The notes under the pieces are model-generated. The model searched no databases and was not told the DNA's origin. It saw only the letters and a program-made list of their open reading frames with translations. Position numbers and translations under genes: made by a program. Source: JANQGH01 sp039177555 (GTDB lineage: Bacteria; Pseudomonadota; Alphaproteobacteria; DSM-16000; Inquilinaceae). Taken from it: a stretch of DNA of 64,000 nt. Positions 8,823 to 17,220 of the stretch are shown here, piece after piece; the stretch's first letter is position 1, and every line of letters begins with the position of its first letter. The stretch spans positions 10,480-74,479 of the forward strand of contig JBCDFV010000019.1 of the NCBI GenBank assembly GCA_039177555.1. The letters run 5' to 3'.

Positions 8823-9368
8823 ATGCCGTTTTCGGTGTTCAAACGCAAGCCCTTGTCTGCCGAAGCGGCGCGTGCCTACGACGTTATCGTTGCCCAGGCG
8901 CGCCAGCCATACTTCTATCTCGAGGCCGGCGTGCCCGACACGCTGGACGGCCGTTTCGACCTGATCGTGCTGCACGCGTTCCTGGTGATGCATCGAAGCG
9001 CGGGCCATGGCGCCGAAGCCGAACGCTTCAACCAGGCCCTGTTCGACATCATGTTCAAGGACATGGAAGCCAACCTCAGAACGATCGGTGTGAGCGACCT
9101 GCGCGTCGGCAAGAAGGTCAAGCAAATGGCCCAGGCGTTCTACGGGCGCAGCGTCGCCTATCGCGAGGCCTTGAAGACGGACGGCGATGAGGCCCTTGCC
9201 GAAGCGTTGCGCCGCAACCTTTATCGGCAGTCGAACCCGAGCGACCGGCAAGTCGCCGCCCTTGCTGATTATCTGCGCGACGAGGTCGCTAACCTGGCGA
9301 CACAGCCGCTGACCGGCATTCTCGGCGGACGTCCAAGCTTCGGACAACCCGGCGGACCGGGACAATGA
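8823..9368 (+). CDS. ubiquinol-cytochrome c chaperone family protein (CBP3-like)
   Basis: This soluble, 181-residue, mostly helical protein matches the CBP3/UQCC1 family, which in mitochondria helps cytochrome b synthesis and bc1 complex assembly. Recognisable parts are ARQPYFYLEAGVPDTLDGRFD, LIVLHAFLVMHR, FDIMFKDMEANLRTIGVSD and VGKKVKQMAQAFYGR. It overlaps the next gene by 4 bp (ATGA), the usual pairing with DUF177 in Alphaproteobacteria. Confidence 0.9.
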   Translation: MPFSVFKRKPLSAEAARAYDVIVAQARQPYFYLEAGVPDTLDGRFDLIVLHAFLVMHRSAGHGAEAERFNQALFDIMFKDMEANLRTIGVSDLRVGKKVKQMAQAFYGRSVAYREALKTDGDEALAEALRRNLYRQSNPSDRQVAALADYLRDEVANLATQPLTGILGGRPSFGQPGGPGQ

Positions 9369-9919
9369 CCGAACTCAAACGCACCGTGCGGTTGATGGAC
9401 ATTCCTTTTGGCAAGAGCGTGCAATCGATCGAGGCGACCGCCGACGAATGTACCGAGATCGCTGCGCGATTGCAGCTGGAGACCATGACTAGGTTCGCGG
9501 CGTCTTTCGAGCTGTCGCGCGCCGAAAACAGCCCAATCATCGGCGTCGAAGGCGCTCTGACTACCGATATTCGCCAGCTTTGCGTCGTCACGCTCGAGCC
9601 TTTCGATAGCACTGTAAACGAGGCATTCAGTGCCAGCTTCACGACCGAGCAGCCGGCATCAGACGACGGGCGAGATGTTGTCGTCGATGCCGCCTCGGAC
9701 GATGAGCCGGAACCGATCTCCGGTGGCCGCATTGAGCTGGGGGAGTTGGCGGTCCAAATGCTGAGCCTGTCGCTGGACCCGTATCCGCGCCGGCCAGGCC
9801 TGCCGCCGGTGGAACAGGTGTTCGGGGGGCCGAAGTCGCCGGACGACGATGGTGATCCGACAGGCGGGACGAGCGACAAACCGTTTGCAGCGCTTGAGCG
9901 TTGGAAGCGGCGACCCTAG
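9365..9919 (+). CDS. DUF177 (YceD-like) protein
   Basis: The 184-residue protein has the DUF177 core, with LCVVTLEPFDSTVNEAF followed by an acidic stretch and GGRIELGELAVQMLSLSLDPYPRRP. Bacterial members sit directly before rpmF; YceD has been linked to rRNA accumulation, but the alphaproteobacterial role is not settled. The conserved single Cys is visible in LCVVTLEP. It is coupled to the gene before it and precedes a terminator-like hairpin ahead of rpmF. Confidence 0.85.
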   Translation: MTELKRTVRLMDIPFGKSVQSIEATADECTEIAARLQLETMTRFAASFELSRAENSPIIGVEGALTTDIRQLCVVTLEPFDSTVNEAFSASFTTEQPASDDGRDVVVDAASDDEPEPISGGRIELGELAVQMLSLSLDPYPRRPGLPPVEQVFGGPKSPDDDGDPTGGTSDKPFAALERWKRRP

Positions 9920-9982
9920 ATTGAGGGGCATTGGCCTTGCCGCTTGCCCGGATTGTCCATTTCCTTTAAGAAGGCGCTCCGC

Positions 9983-10010
9983 AAGCGGCCCCGATCATGG
10001 CCGCTTTTTA
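9983..10010 (+). terminator. terminator or attenuator hairpin before rpmF
   Basis: An 8-bp stem AAGCGGCC / GGCCGCTT with an eight-base loop is followed by a T-run. It lies 64 bases after the DUF177 stop and about 20 bases before the rpmF start, so it either ends the upstream transcript or partly attenuates rpmF. Confidence 0.65.
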
Positions 10011-10028
10011 CATGAAAGAAACACGACC

Positions 10029-10214
10029 ATGGCTGTTCCAAAGCGAAAGGTATCGAAGTCGCGTCGCAATCTCCGCCGTGCTCATGATGCGCTGAAGGCG
10101 CCGACATACGTTGAGAGCCCGGACAGCGGCGAATATGTGCGCCCCCACCACATCGATCTGAAGACCGGCATGTATAAGGGCCGGCAGGTGATCGAGGTTA
10201 AGCGGCCGCGCTGA
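10029..10214 (+). CDS. rpmF: 50S ribosomal protein L32
   Basis: The 61-residue basic protein begins MAVPKRKVSKSRRNLRRAHD, the canonical L32 start. It then reads YVRPHHIDLKTGMYKGR. It lacks the zinc-binding Cys pairs, as expected for the alphaproteobacterial form. The longer open frame upstream (from 9849) is not coding; the ATG at 10029 fits the family exactly. It precedes plsX in the conserved rpmF-plsX-fabH order. Confidence 0.96.
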   Translation: MAVPKRKVSKSRRNLRRAHDALKAPTYVESPDSGEYVRPHHIDLKTGMYKGRQVIEVKRPR

Positions 10215-10290
10215 GCGGTGGCTCTCAGGCCGCCGTGCGCATAGACGCAAGGCCGACCCGGTCGAGACCGGCGGCGCCGGGCATCGGAAT

Positions 10291-11355
10291 ATGAACGGGC
10301 AGGAAACATCGGGACTGACCATCGCGCTGGACGCGATGGGCGGCGACCGTGCGCCCGACATGGTGCTTGCCGGTGCCCAACTGGCGCGCATCCGTCATCC
10401 GGATGTCAGCTTCGTACTGGTCGGTGACGAGGCGCGCATCAAGCCGCTGCTGGCCCAACGCAAGCTGCTGGCGTCCTGCGCGCGGATCGTCCACACCGAC
10501 CATGCCATCACCAACGACGAGCGGCCGTCGGTTGCGTTGCGGACCGGTCGTGGTTCCAGCATGCGCATGGCTATTGATCTGGTCGCCGCGGGCGAATCGG
10601 ATTGCATCGTTTCGGCCGGCAACACCGGTGCCCTGATGGCCATGGCGAAGTTCGTGCTGAAGACCTTGCCGGGCATCGATCGACCCGCCATCGCCTCGTT
10701 CTTTCCGACGATGCGCGGCGAAAGCGTCATGTTGGATCTGGGGGCGAACATCGAATGCGATCCCGACAATCTCGTCCAGTTCGCAGTGATGGGCGCGATC
10801 TTCGGGCAGGCCGTACTGGGGCGAACCCGGCCCTCGATCGGCCTTTTGAATGTCGGGGCCGAGGCCTTGAAGGGCAATGACGTGGTGAAAGAGGCCTCCA
10901 ACAGGTTGCAAGACATGAAACTGCCGGGCCACTTCCACGGCTTTGTCGAGGGCAACGACATCCCGGCAGGTACCGTCGATGTCGTGGTCACCGACGGATT
11001 TACCGGCAACATCGCTCTGAAGACGGCGGAGGGAACGGCAGCGCTCGTGAACGAATGGTTGCGGCGCACCTTCCGGTCGTCGGTCTTTGCGATGCTTGGC
11101 TATCTGCTGGCGCGCAACGCTTTTCGCAAGCTGCGCCGGCGCGCAGATCCGCGCCAATACAACGGCGCCATGTTCCTGGGCTTGCGCGGTATCTGCGTAA
11201 AAAGCCACGGCGGTACGGACGCCAAGGGCTTTGCGAATGCCATCGACGTCGCTGTTGATCTGGTGCGCAACGGCTTCAACGAGCATGTAAAAGAAGAGCT
11301 GGACCGCTATGGCGACCGGCATGAGGAACTCGCCGCCGCCATGGGGGGCACATGA
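10291..11355 (+). CDS. plsX: phosphate acyltransferase PlsX
   Basis: PlsX makes acyl-phosphate from acyl-ACP, the first committed step of phospholipid synthesis with PlsY. The protein begins with TIALDAMGGDRAPDMVLAG, the family start. Further motifs are VSAGNTGALMAMAKF, LDLGANIECDPDNLVQFA, TDGFTGNIALKTAEG and a late GLRGICVKSHGG. At 354 residues it has the normal length. It overlaps fabH by 4 bp, so the two are translationally coupled. Confidence 0.96.
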   Translation: MNGQETSGLTIALDAMGGDRAPDMVLAGAQLARIRHPDVSFVLVGDEARIKPLLAQRKLLASCARIVHTDHAITNDERPSVALRTGRGSSMRMAIDLVAAGESDCIVSAGNTGALMAMAKFVLKTLPGIDRPAIASFFPTMRGESVMLDLGANIECDPDNLVQFAVMGAIFGQAVLGRTRPSIGLLNVGAEALKGNDVVKEASNRLQDMKLPGHFHGFVEGNDIPAGTVDVVVTDGFTGNIALKTAEGTAALVNEWLRRTFRSSVFAMLGYLLARNAFRKLRRRADPRQYNGAMFLGLRGICVKSHGGTDAKGFANAIDVAVDLVRNGFNEHVKEELDRYGDRHEELAAAMGGT

Positions 11356-12329
11356 CGGTACGTCGCGCCCGCATCTCTGGATGCGGGGCCTATTTGCCAG
11401 CACGCCAGGTCACCAATGACGAGCTCGCGCTGTCGGTCGACACGTCGGACGAGTGGATCGTCCAGCGTACCGGCATCAAAGCGCGCCACATCGCCGCCGA
11501 GGACGAGCTGACCTCCGACATGGCCCTGGCGTCGGCGCTGCCCGCCCTGGAGCAGGCTGGTCTCGACCCGGCGGATCTGGATCTGATCGTCTTGGCGACC
11601 ACAACGCCGGACAACACCTTCCCCGCCACCGCTGTCCGGGTGCAGGCCGAACTCGGCATGAACAACGGTATGGCTTTCGACGTCCAGGCCGTGTGTTCCG
11701 GCTTCGTCTATGCGCTTGCGGTTGCCAATAACTTCATCATTACCGGCCAGGCGCAAAATGCGCTGGTGATCGGGGCTGAGGCGTTTTCCCGCATCCTTGA
11801 CTGGGAAGACCGGTCGACCTGCGTTCTGTTCGGCGATGGGGCCGGATCGGTCGTTCTGCGCGCCGACGAGGGCAGGGGAACCAGCGACGATCGCGGCGTT
11901 CTGTCGACCCATCTGCATTCCGATGGCCGCTATCAGGACGCTCTGTACGTCGATGGCGGCGTTGGGGCGACGGGCACGATCGGCCATGTCCGCATGCAGG
12001 GTCGCGAGGTCTTCCGCTTCGCCGTGAACAAGCTGGCCGAGGTGGTTGACGAGGCGCTCGATGCCAACGGCCTGACGGCCAAGGACGTGCGCTGGCTGGT
12101 GCCGCATCAGGCCAATCGCCGCATCATCGACGCCATGGCCAAGAAGCTGAACCTGCCGCCGGAACGTGTGGTCTAAACGGTCGAGCGGCATGCCAATACC
12201 TCGGCGGCGTCGATTCCGTTGGCTCTTGCCGAGGTGGTGGCCGATGGCAGGGTCGAGGAGGGCGACCTGTTGCTTCTTGAGGCCATGGGCGGCGGTTTCA
12301 CCTGGGGGTCGGCACTGGTTCGCTGGTAG
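11352..12329 (+). pseudogene. fabH: beta-ketoacyl-ACP synthase III, interrupted by an in-frame TAA at codon 275
   Basis: FabH starts fatty acid elongation by condensing acetyl-CoA with malonyl-ACP. The first 274 residues are intact and carry the catalytic Cys (DVQAVCSGF) and His (WLVPHQANRRI). A TAA at 12174-12176 stops translation after PPERVV. The same frame then continues TVERHANTSAASIPLALAE and ends FTWGSALVRW before TAG at 12327. That tail contains the third catalytic residue, the Asn of HANTS. Without the stop the protein would be 325 residues, the usual length. TAA is an ordinary stop elsewhere here (rplM, rpsI). Either a true nonsense mutation, an assembly error, or readthrough explains it. 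Confidence 0.9.
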
Positions 12330-12417
12330 GCCCCGCGCGCCTGGACATGGCATCGAAGCGTCGCTGGTCTGTCGGCTTCTGCGGCCGACATTAAAGACCT
12401 CGAACAAGCCTTTGGAA

Positions 12418-12446
12418 TTGACGGAATTTTTATCCCGACATACAGT
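12418..12446 (+). promoter_or_regulatory. candidate sigma-70 promoter for ihfA-merR
   Basis: TTGACG (12418-12423) and TACAGT (12441-12446) are separated by 17 bases, a near-ideal housekeeping promoter. It lies about 30 bases before the ihfA ribosome-binding site. Confidence 0.55.
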
Positions 12447-12478
12447 GCGCTCTCAGCGTTCCGATGGGGGAGAGGTCG

Positions 12479-12781
12479 ATGTCGGGCATAACCGTTACGC
12501 GGGCGCAGTTGAGCGAAGCCGTTTACGAAGAGGTCGGGCTGTCCCGCAACGAGTCCGCCGAACTGGTCGAGGCGGTGCTCGACGAAATGTCGGACGCCTT
12601 GGCGCGCGGCGAAAGCGTCAAGATCTCCAGCTTCGGCAGCTTCGCGGTTCGCCAAAAGGGTCAGCGTATCGGCCGTAACCCCAAGACCGGCGAAGAAGTC
12701 CCGATTCTGCCGCGCCGCGTTCTGGTTTTCCGTGCTTCCCATGTGTTGAAGGATCGCATCAACAGCGGTGCGGGCCAGTAG
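12479..12781 (+). CDS. ihfA: integration host factor subunit alpha
   Basis: A DNA-bending protein of the HU/IHF family, of about 100 residues; it acts as a heterodimer with IHF-beta in recombination, replication and transcription. Key parts are TRAQLSEAVYEEVGLSRNES, GESVKISSFGSFAVR and the DNA-inserting arm GRNPKTGEEVPILPRRV. The ATG at 12479 follows GGGGGAGAGG by a few bases and is preferred over an upstream start at 12464. It is followed within two bases by a MerR-type gene, as in most Alphaproteobacteria. Confidence 0.95.
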   Translation: MSGITVTRAQLSEAVYEEVGLSRNESAELVEAVLDEMSDALARGESVKISSFGSFAVRQKGQRIGRNPKTGEEVPILPRRVLVFRASHVLKDRINSGAGQ

Positions 12782-12783
12782 CA

Positions 12784-13245
12784 ATGGCCCAAGCAGCACC
12801 CACGTCGACACGGCGGGGCGGCAAGTCGGCCTCAGCCTATCGAACGATCAGCGAGGTTTCCGACGAACTGTCCGTGCCACAGCATGTGCTGCGCTTTTGG
12901 GAGACCAAGTTCGGCCAGGTGCGACCGTTGAAGCGCGGCGGCGGGCGGCGTTATTACCGGCCGGAAGACATTGAGCTGCTGCGCGAAATTCAGCGCCTGC
13001 TGTATGACGACGGCTACACGATCAAGGGTGTGCAGAAGCTGCTGCGCGAGGGTCACGTGAAGCCCAAGGCGGTTGAGCGCGCCGCACCCGCCGAGGAACC
13101 CGCACCGCAGCTACCCATCGAGCCTGCGCCGGTGGCGTCCAGCCAGCCGAGCGCGTTGCCGCCGGAGGTGCGTGGCCAGTTGACCGCCCTCCTGGACGAT
13201 CTGCGGGTCCTGCGCGACGCCTTGCGCGGGCCGGAGCCGGAATAG
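12784..13245 (+). CDS. MerR family transcriptional regulator
   Basis: The N-terminal winged helix-turn-helix of MerR type is clear: YRTISEVSDELSVPQHVLRF, then GGRRYYRPEDIELLREI and LLYDDGYTIKGVQKLL. The C-terminal third is rich in Pro, Ala and Glu and ends in a short helix; no effector-binding Cys motif is seen. The gene always follows ihfA in many Alphaproteobacteria, but its regulon is not known to me. It is probably co-transcribed with ihfA. Confidence 0.88.
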   Translation: MAQAAPTSTRRGGKSASAYRTISEVSDELSVPQHVLRFWETKFGQVRPLKRGGGRRYYRPEDIELLREIQRLLYDDGYTIKGVQKLLREGHVKPKAVERAAPAEEPAPQLPIEPAPVASSQPSALPPEVRGQLTALLDDLRVLRDALRGPEPE

Positions 13246-13337
13246 CCGGGCAGCGTCATACAGCCCATCGCGGCATTGCCTGCCTGGCGGCTGCCGCGTA
13301 TACCGAGCCCGCCGGCCCCACGGGGCCGGCCACCGGT

Positions 13338-13414
13338 CGGAGCGTAGCGCAGCCTGGTAGCGCATCAGTCTGGGGGACTGAGGGTCGTGGGTTCAAATCC
13401 CGCCGCTCCGACCA
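13338..13414 (+). tRNA. tRNA-Pro (anticodon GGG)
   Basis: A 77-base cloverleaf with acceptor stem CGGAGCG / CGCTCCG, anticodon arm TCAGT-CTGGGGG-ACTGA (anticodon GGG), T arm with GTTCAAATC, and an encoded 3' CCA. It decodes CCC/CCU. It follows the merR gene; the bases before it include a GC-rich inverted repeat. Confidence 0.97.
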
Positions 13415-13435
13415 TTCACATGCGGACGGATGTGG

Positions 13436-13825
13436 TTAAAGCCCGGGGCCGGCTGGCTGTTCGTCTAAGTCTTGGGCGAAGCAAATCATATGGCCGTCTG
13501 GATCGACCACGTCGATTTCGCGACAGCCATAGACGGTATCCGCCGGACCGCGCGCGATGTCCGTGCCACGTTCTCGGATGTCGGCAATCACGGCCTCAAT
13601 GTCGTCGACATAGACATAGACCGCCCAATACTGATTCTGAGGGATTGCCGCTTCTTTGCGTGACTGGTCAAGCGCGATCGTTACCGTGTCGCGCCCCACG
13701 ATGCAGAAGGCGGGCGGGTCGCCCCAGAATCGACCCGGCGTGAAACCGAGCTTGTCGCGATAGAACGCGGCCGATTTCTTGACATCGGAGACTTGCAACA
13801 CGGTCATTGAGCGAACCATGGTCAT
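13436..13825 (-). CDS. VOC family protein (glyoxalase/bleomycin-resistance fold)
   Basis: A 129-residue protein with the vicinal oxygen chelate fold: SMTVLQVSDVKKSAAFYRDK at the start, VYVYVDDIEAVIADIRERG in the middle and REIDVVDPDGHMICFAQ near the end. These proteins bind metals or act as drug-binding or dioxygenase-like enzymes; the substrate cannot be told. The usual metal ligands are not fully conserved (Val where His is common near the N terminus), so catalysis is uncertain. Confidence 0.82.
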   Translation of the reverse strand: MTMVRSMTVLQVSDVKKSAAFYRDKLGFTPGRFWGDPPAFCIVGRDTVTIALDQSRKEAAIPQNQYWAVYVYVDDIEAVIADIRERGTDIARGPADTVYGCREIDVVDPDGHMICFAQDLDEQPAGPGL

Positions 13826-13943
13826 GGCGAGGGCCCTTCCTTGCTGCGCCTGTTGTCAGTGTCGGTGCGAACGGTCACGCAGACAAGCCAAACGGGTGCG
13901 ACACGCCGGCGGGCATGCCATTGACTACGCGGCCGAGCCGCGG

Positions 13944-14678
13944 TCAGGGCACGAAGTCGTCCAGATAGAGCGGCAGCATCTCGCGCCAGGTCGGCCAGTC
14001 GTGGTCGTAGGTCTCGCCCCAGGGATCGACCCGGTTGGGAATGCCCTTGGCGCCCAGGATGTCGGCCATGGCCCAGCTCTCGCCGGGGCTCTCCCATCGG
14101 CCCTGGCCAAAGGCCATGAGGATGAAGCGCTGGCGCAACTGGTCGAGCATCTGGCCCTCGCCAAGCTGGGGCAGGAAGGCGCGCGGCGAGGCGAAGTAGA
14201 AATCCTCGTTGCCTTGGAACCCGAACAGCCGTTCCAGATCGTATGTGCCGCTCATGGCGATCGCGGTGCGGAACAGCCAGGGGTAGCGGCAGGTCACCGC
14301 GACGGATGTGAAGGCGCCGATCGAAGCGCCGGCCGCGACGATCTCGATTGCGTCATTCTGGCAATCGGAGCGGATCGCGGGCACGACCTCGTACGCGACG
14401 TAGTTTTCATACTGGTTCAACAACCAGCAACGATGCTCGACCGACCCCTCATGCGCCGACAAGGCCCGTCCTGCCAAGCTGTCGCAAGAATAGATCTTGA
14501 TCCGCCCCGCCTCGATCAGCGGCCTGAGGGCGTCGATCAGGTGCATGCGCTCCACTTCCTCGGCGTCGCCGCCGGCGGTTGGAAACAGCAGCACCGGCTG
14601 GCCCCAATGGCCCCAACGGACCATCGTTATGTCCTGATGGCAGCGCGCCGAATGCCACCTAGAAACCGTCTTGGTCAC
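13944..14678 (-). CDS. esterase family protein (alpha/beta hydrolase fold)
   Basis: The 244-residue protein matches the esterase D/putative esterase family. The nucleophile elbow is GASIG (in EIVAAGASIGAFTS), and VLLFPTAGGDAEE and SGTYDLERLFGF are further marks; a C-terminal YDHDWPTWREML supplies the likely catalytic His. I chose GTG 14678 because AGGAAGG precedes it; the longer frame to 14891 would overlap the ATP-grasp gene by 230 bases. With this start it overlaps that gene by 20 bases, so the two are coupled. Substrate unknown; no signal peptide, so cytoplasmic. Confidence 0.85.
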   Translation of the reverse strand: MTKTVSRWHSARCHQDITMVRWGHWGQPVLLFPTAGGDAEEVERMHLIDALRPLIEAGRIKIYSCDSLAGRALSAHEGSVEHRCWLLNQYENYVAYEVVPAIRSDCQNDAIEIVAAGASIGAFTSVAVTCRYPWLFRTAIAMSGTYDLERLFGFQGNEDFYFASPRAFLPQLGEGQMLDQLRQRFILMAFGQGRWESPGESWAMADILGAKGIPNRVDPWGETYDHDWPTWREMLPLYLDDFVP

Positions 14679-15915
14679 CGGCGGCCCCTTCCTGGTCGCG
14701 CCAAAGCTGGACACGGCCCCAAAACAGCTCCGTGAACTCGTCCACCTCATGGGCCGGGAACAGGGACGAGACCTTCTGGTGGATCGCGTCGCGCATGGCT
14801 GGCGAGCCGAAGAACGTGTAAGCCAACTCATCGAGATGCCCCAGCCGGGTGCGGCAAAACTCTCGGAACTTCTCGGTCTCGAACCGCTCATGCGCGATCC
14901 TGGCGTATTCGCGCAGCTTCTCCCTCGGCGGCAGGTCCCGATCCGCCACCTTGTAGAACGGTGCCCAGTCCATGTTCTTGCGCATCGGGCGCTCGGTGGC
15001 GGCGGCGAAGATCGACCAGCGCAGATTGGCCTTGATCAGCCACGGAAAGTGATAGTGCAGCGAGGTCACCTGGCTGTCCGGGCAGGCATTGGCAAAATCG
15101 ATCGGATGCCAGATGCCGTCGCGCCGCAGCGCCTCGCACGAGTTGAAGTCCCAGCCGAAGAAGGCGTTGATGGTCAGCGTCATGTCCTCCAGCACGGATT
15201 GGTCTTCGGCGGACAGAAAATCGATGTCCAGGCGGTAGCGGTCGTGCAGCGGCGCGGCGGGGTCGTAGTTCACCTTGCGCGTCTGCGGCCCCAGCCCGAC
15301 GCAGCGAACGAACCAGTCATGCGGCAGGATGGCGGCCTGCAGGTTCATGATTTCCGTGCCGCTGGCGTCGTAGGCACGATGAAAGCTCTCCGCGTCGTCG
15401 ATCTTACTCACGCCCTTCCAGCCGCCGCCATGATAGGGCTTCATGAAGAACGGATAGCCGATCTGATCGCCGATCTCCTCCAACGAAAACATGCGCGCAT
15501 ACTGTCTCAGGGTCGGTTCCAAATCGTCCGACGGGTCGTACGATTTGGCCGGCAGCATCCAGGTGTCCGGCACCGGCAGGCCCAGGCGCATCATGGCGGC
15601 GTAGGAGGTGTGCTTCTCGTTCGACTGCAGCGACCAGGGATTGTTGTAGACATAGAGGTCGTTCAGCAGGATGGCCTTTTTGATCCATTCCCGGCTGACC
15701 GAATACCAATGGGTCAGCCTGTCGATGACGACGTCGTACTTCACCGGCTGGCGCAGGTTGAACGGCTCGATCGTCACCCGCTCGCAGCTAAAGGCCAGGC
15801 GGCGGCCGTCCAGTTCGAAGTCGAGCTTCAACTGGTCGAACAGGGTCTCGTAACAGATCGGCCAGCAGATATCGGCCCCCAACGACAGTCCGATGTTGAC
15901 CGTGCGATTGCTCAT
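14659..15915 (-). CDS. ATP-grasp domain ligase of unknown substrate
   Basis: A 418-residue cytoplasmic protein. The N-terminal region reads NIGLSLGADICWPICYE and VKYDVVIDRLTHWY. The ATP-grasp core follows, with a Lys-containing strand (YPFFMKPYHGGGWKGVSKI), a hinge segment and a metal-binding region around FNSCEALRRDGIWHPIDFAN. Such enzymes join a carboxylate to an amine or thiol with ATP. The C-terminal 130 residues are helical and not recognised. It lies between two esterases on the same strand, which suggests it ligates a substrate that the esterases release or cleave. The product is not known. Confidence 0.78.
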   Translation of the reverse strand: MSNRTVNIGLSLGADICWPICYETLFDQLKLDFELDGRRLAFSCERVTIEPFNLRQPVKYDVVIDRLTHWYSVSREWIKKAILLNDLYVYNNPWSLQSNEKHTSYAAMMRLGLPVPDTWMLPAKSYDPSDDLEPTLRQYARMFSLEEIGDQIGYPFFMKPYHGGGWKGVSKIDDAESFHRAYDASGTEIMNLQAAILPHDWFVRCVGLGPQTRKVNYDPAAPLHDRYRLDIDFLSAEDQSVLEDMTLTINAFFGWDFNSCEALRRDGIWHPIDFANACPDSQVTSLHYHFPWLIKANLRWSIFAAATERPMRKNMDWAPFYKVADRDLPPREKLREYARIAHERFETEKFREFCRTRLGHLDELAYTFFGSPAMRDAIHQKVSSLFPAHEVDEFTELFWGRVQLWRDQEGAAGDQDGF

Positions 15916-15952
15916 CTTGCCTCCGCCATTCCCGCCGCCGGTTTGAGCCCGG

Positions 15953-17122
15953 TCAGCCTTCAGTGTCGGGCCGTCGCAGGACCCACATCAGCCCGTCGCG
16001 CAACTGGTCGCGCCAATTGTGCCAATGGTGCCCGTCCCATGCGCTTTTGAACAGAACCTCGACGCCGTGCGAGCGCAGGAAGCCGGCCAGCGCCCGGTTT
16101 TCGTCCGCCAGTCCCTCAAGCTCGCCGGTCGAGACAAACGCACGGGTGCCGGGTATCGGCGGTGCGCGTCGCAGGGCCCTGACCAGCCGTGCGATCTGAT
16201 GAAAGACCGGATGTTGGCGTTGCTCCAGCGCGCGATCATCCAGAATGAACGTGCCGGACTTCAGAATCAGGCCGCCAAAAACGCCCGGATAGCGAAAGGC
16301 GGTGGCCAGCGATGCCACGGCCCCAAGGCTGGCGCCCAGCAGCACGCGATTGGCTGCGTCGGTTGAGATGCGATAGCGCGTGGTGATCGCCGGCAACAGC
16401 TCATTGACCACGTAGCGCGCATGGTCCCGGGCCGTCGCATACTCGCCCATGCGATCCTTGGTTTGGATCAGCACGGCCACCAGAGGCGGGATGTCGCCCC
16501 TGTCGATCAGATTGTCGAGCGATGTCTTCAGGCTGGCGTAGGTGTCGAAGTCATCGCCGTCATGGATGATGACGAGCGGGTAGGGCGCGTCGGCGTCGTA
16601 ACCCGCCGGCAGATAGGCCCGTTCATGCCGGGCCTCGCCGAACGTCTCGCTGTCGACAGCCAAGGTCTCGACCGCGCCTTCGGGTGCACCGAGCGGCGTG
16701 CTCCAAACAGGCGGGCGGTAGCCCCATGTGCGACAGACCGAGTTCTCACCGAACGGATCGCCGGCCCGCGCCGGGTTCAACGGGTCGAGGATCCAATGCT
16801 CGCCATCGGCGTCGTGAACGGCCAGCTTGTACTCGAACCGGCCGCCATCTTCGACCGGTAAGGTCAGCAGCCACAGATCGGTGTTGGGCACCGGGTCAAA
16901 GCTGGTCCGGTCGACGCCCGTATGTATCCAGCGCAGCAGTTCGACCCTTTCGGCCGCGCCGCGCCAGGCGAACGTTGCGGTGCCCGGTGCCGTCAACGGG
17001 AACGCGTTTGCCGCCAGAAATGCATCGACCGCGCGGGGATCAAATCGACCCTCGGCGACGAACGCAGTCATCGACGGATGCCGCTCACTCAGATCCGCAT
17101 TGGCGCTATCGTTTGTCCGCAT
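15953..17122 (-). CDS. enterochelin-esterase-like alpha/beta hydrolase with N-terminal E-set domain
   Basis: This 389-residue protein has two parts. The N-terminal 150 residues look like an immunoglobulin-like E-set domain (ATFAWRGAAERVELL, DLWLLTLPVEDGGRFEYKLAV), as in Fes-type and CBM48 proteins. The C-terminal esterase domain has YPLVIIHDGDDFD, the nucleophile elbow GASLG (VLLGASLGAVASLA) and a late WDGHHWHNWRDQL with the likely catalytic His. No signal peptide is seen. It is the first gene of the esterase/ATP-grasp/esterase set on the minus strand. Substrate unknown; siderophore esters are one option for the family but no siderophore genes are nearby. Confidence 0.82.
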   Translation of the reverse strand: MRTNDSANADLSERHPSMTAFVAEGRFDPRAVDAFLAANAFPLTAPGTATFAWRGAAERVELLRWIHTGVDRTSFDPVPNTDLWLLTLPVEDGGRFEYKLAVHDADGEHWILDPLNPARAGDPFGENSVCRTWGYRPPVWSTPLGAPEGAVETLAVDSETFGEARHERAYLPAGYDADAPYPLVIIHDGDDFDTYASLKTSLDNLIDRGDIPPLVAVLIQTKDRMGEYATARDHARYVVNELLPAITTRYRISTDAANRVLLGASLGAVASLATAFRYPGVFGGLILKSGTFILDDRALEQRQHPVFHQIARLVRALRRAPPIPGTRAFVSTGELEGLADENRALAGFLRSHGVEVLFKSAWDGHHWHNWRDQLRDGLMWVLRRPDTEG

Positions 17123-17220
17123 TACGTCTTTTGGGTCCGACCTCGCTTAAGGGGTGGTTCGATCATCCGGGGACGTCGATATCAGTCGCTGATTCTGCTC
17201 AGCTTACCGGGGGGCCGCAC

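Noticed and set aside
15953..17122. Siderophore (enterobactin) esterase as a firm name for the Fes-like protein
   Set aside because: Only the fold and E-set/esterase order support it; there are no siderophore synthesis, TonB receptor or iron-regulation genes nearby.
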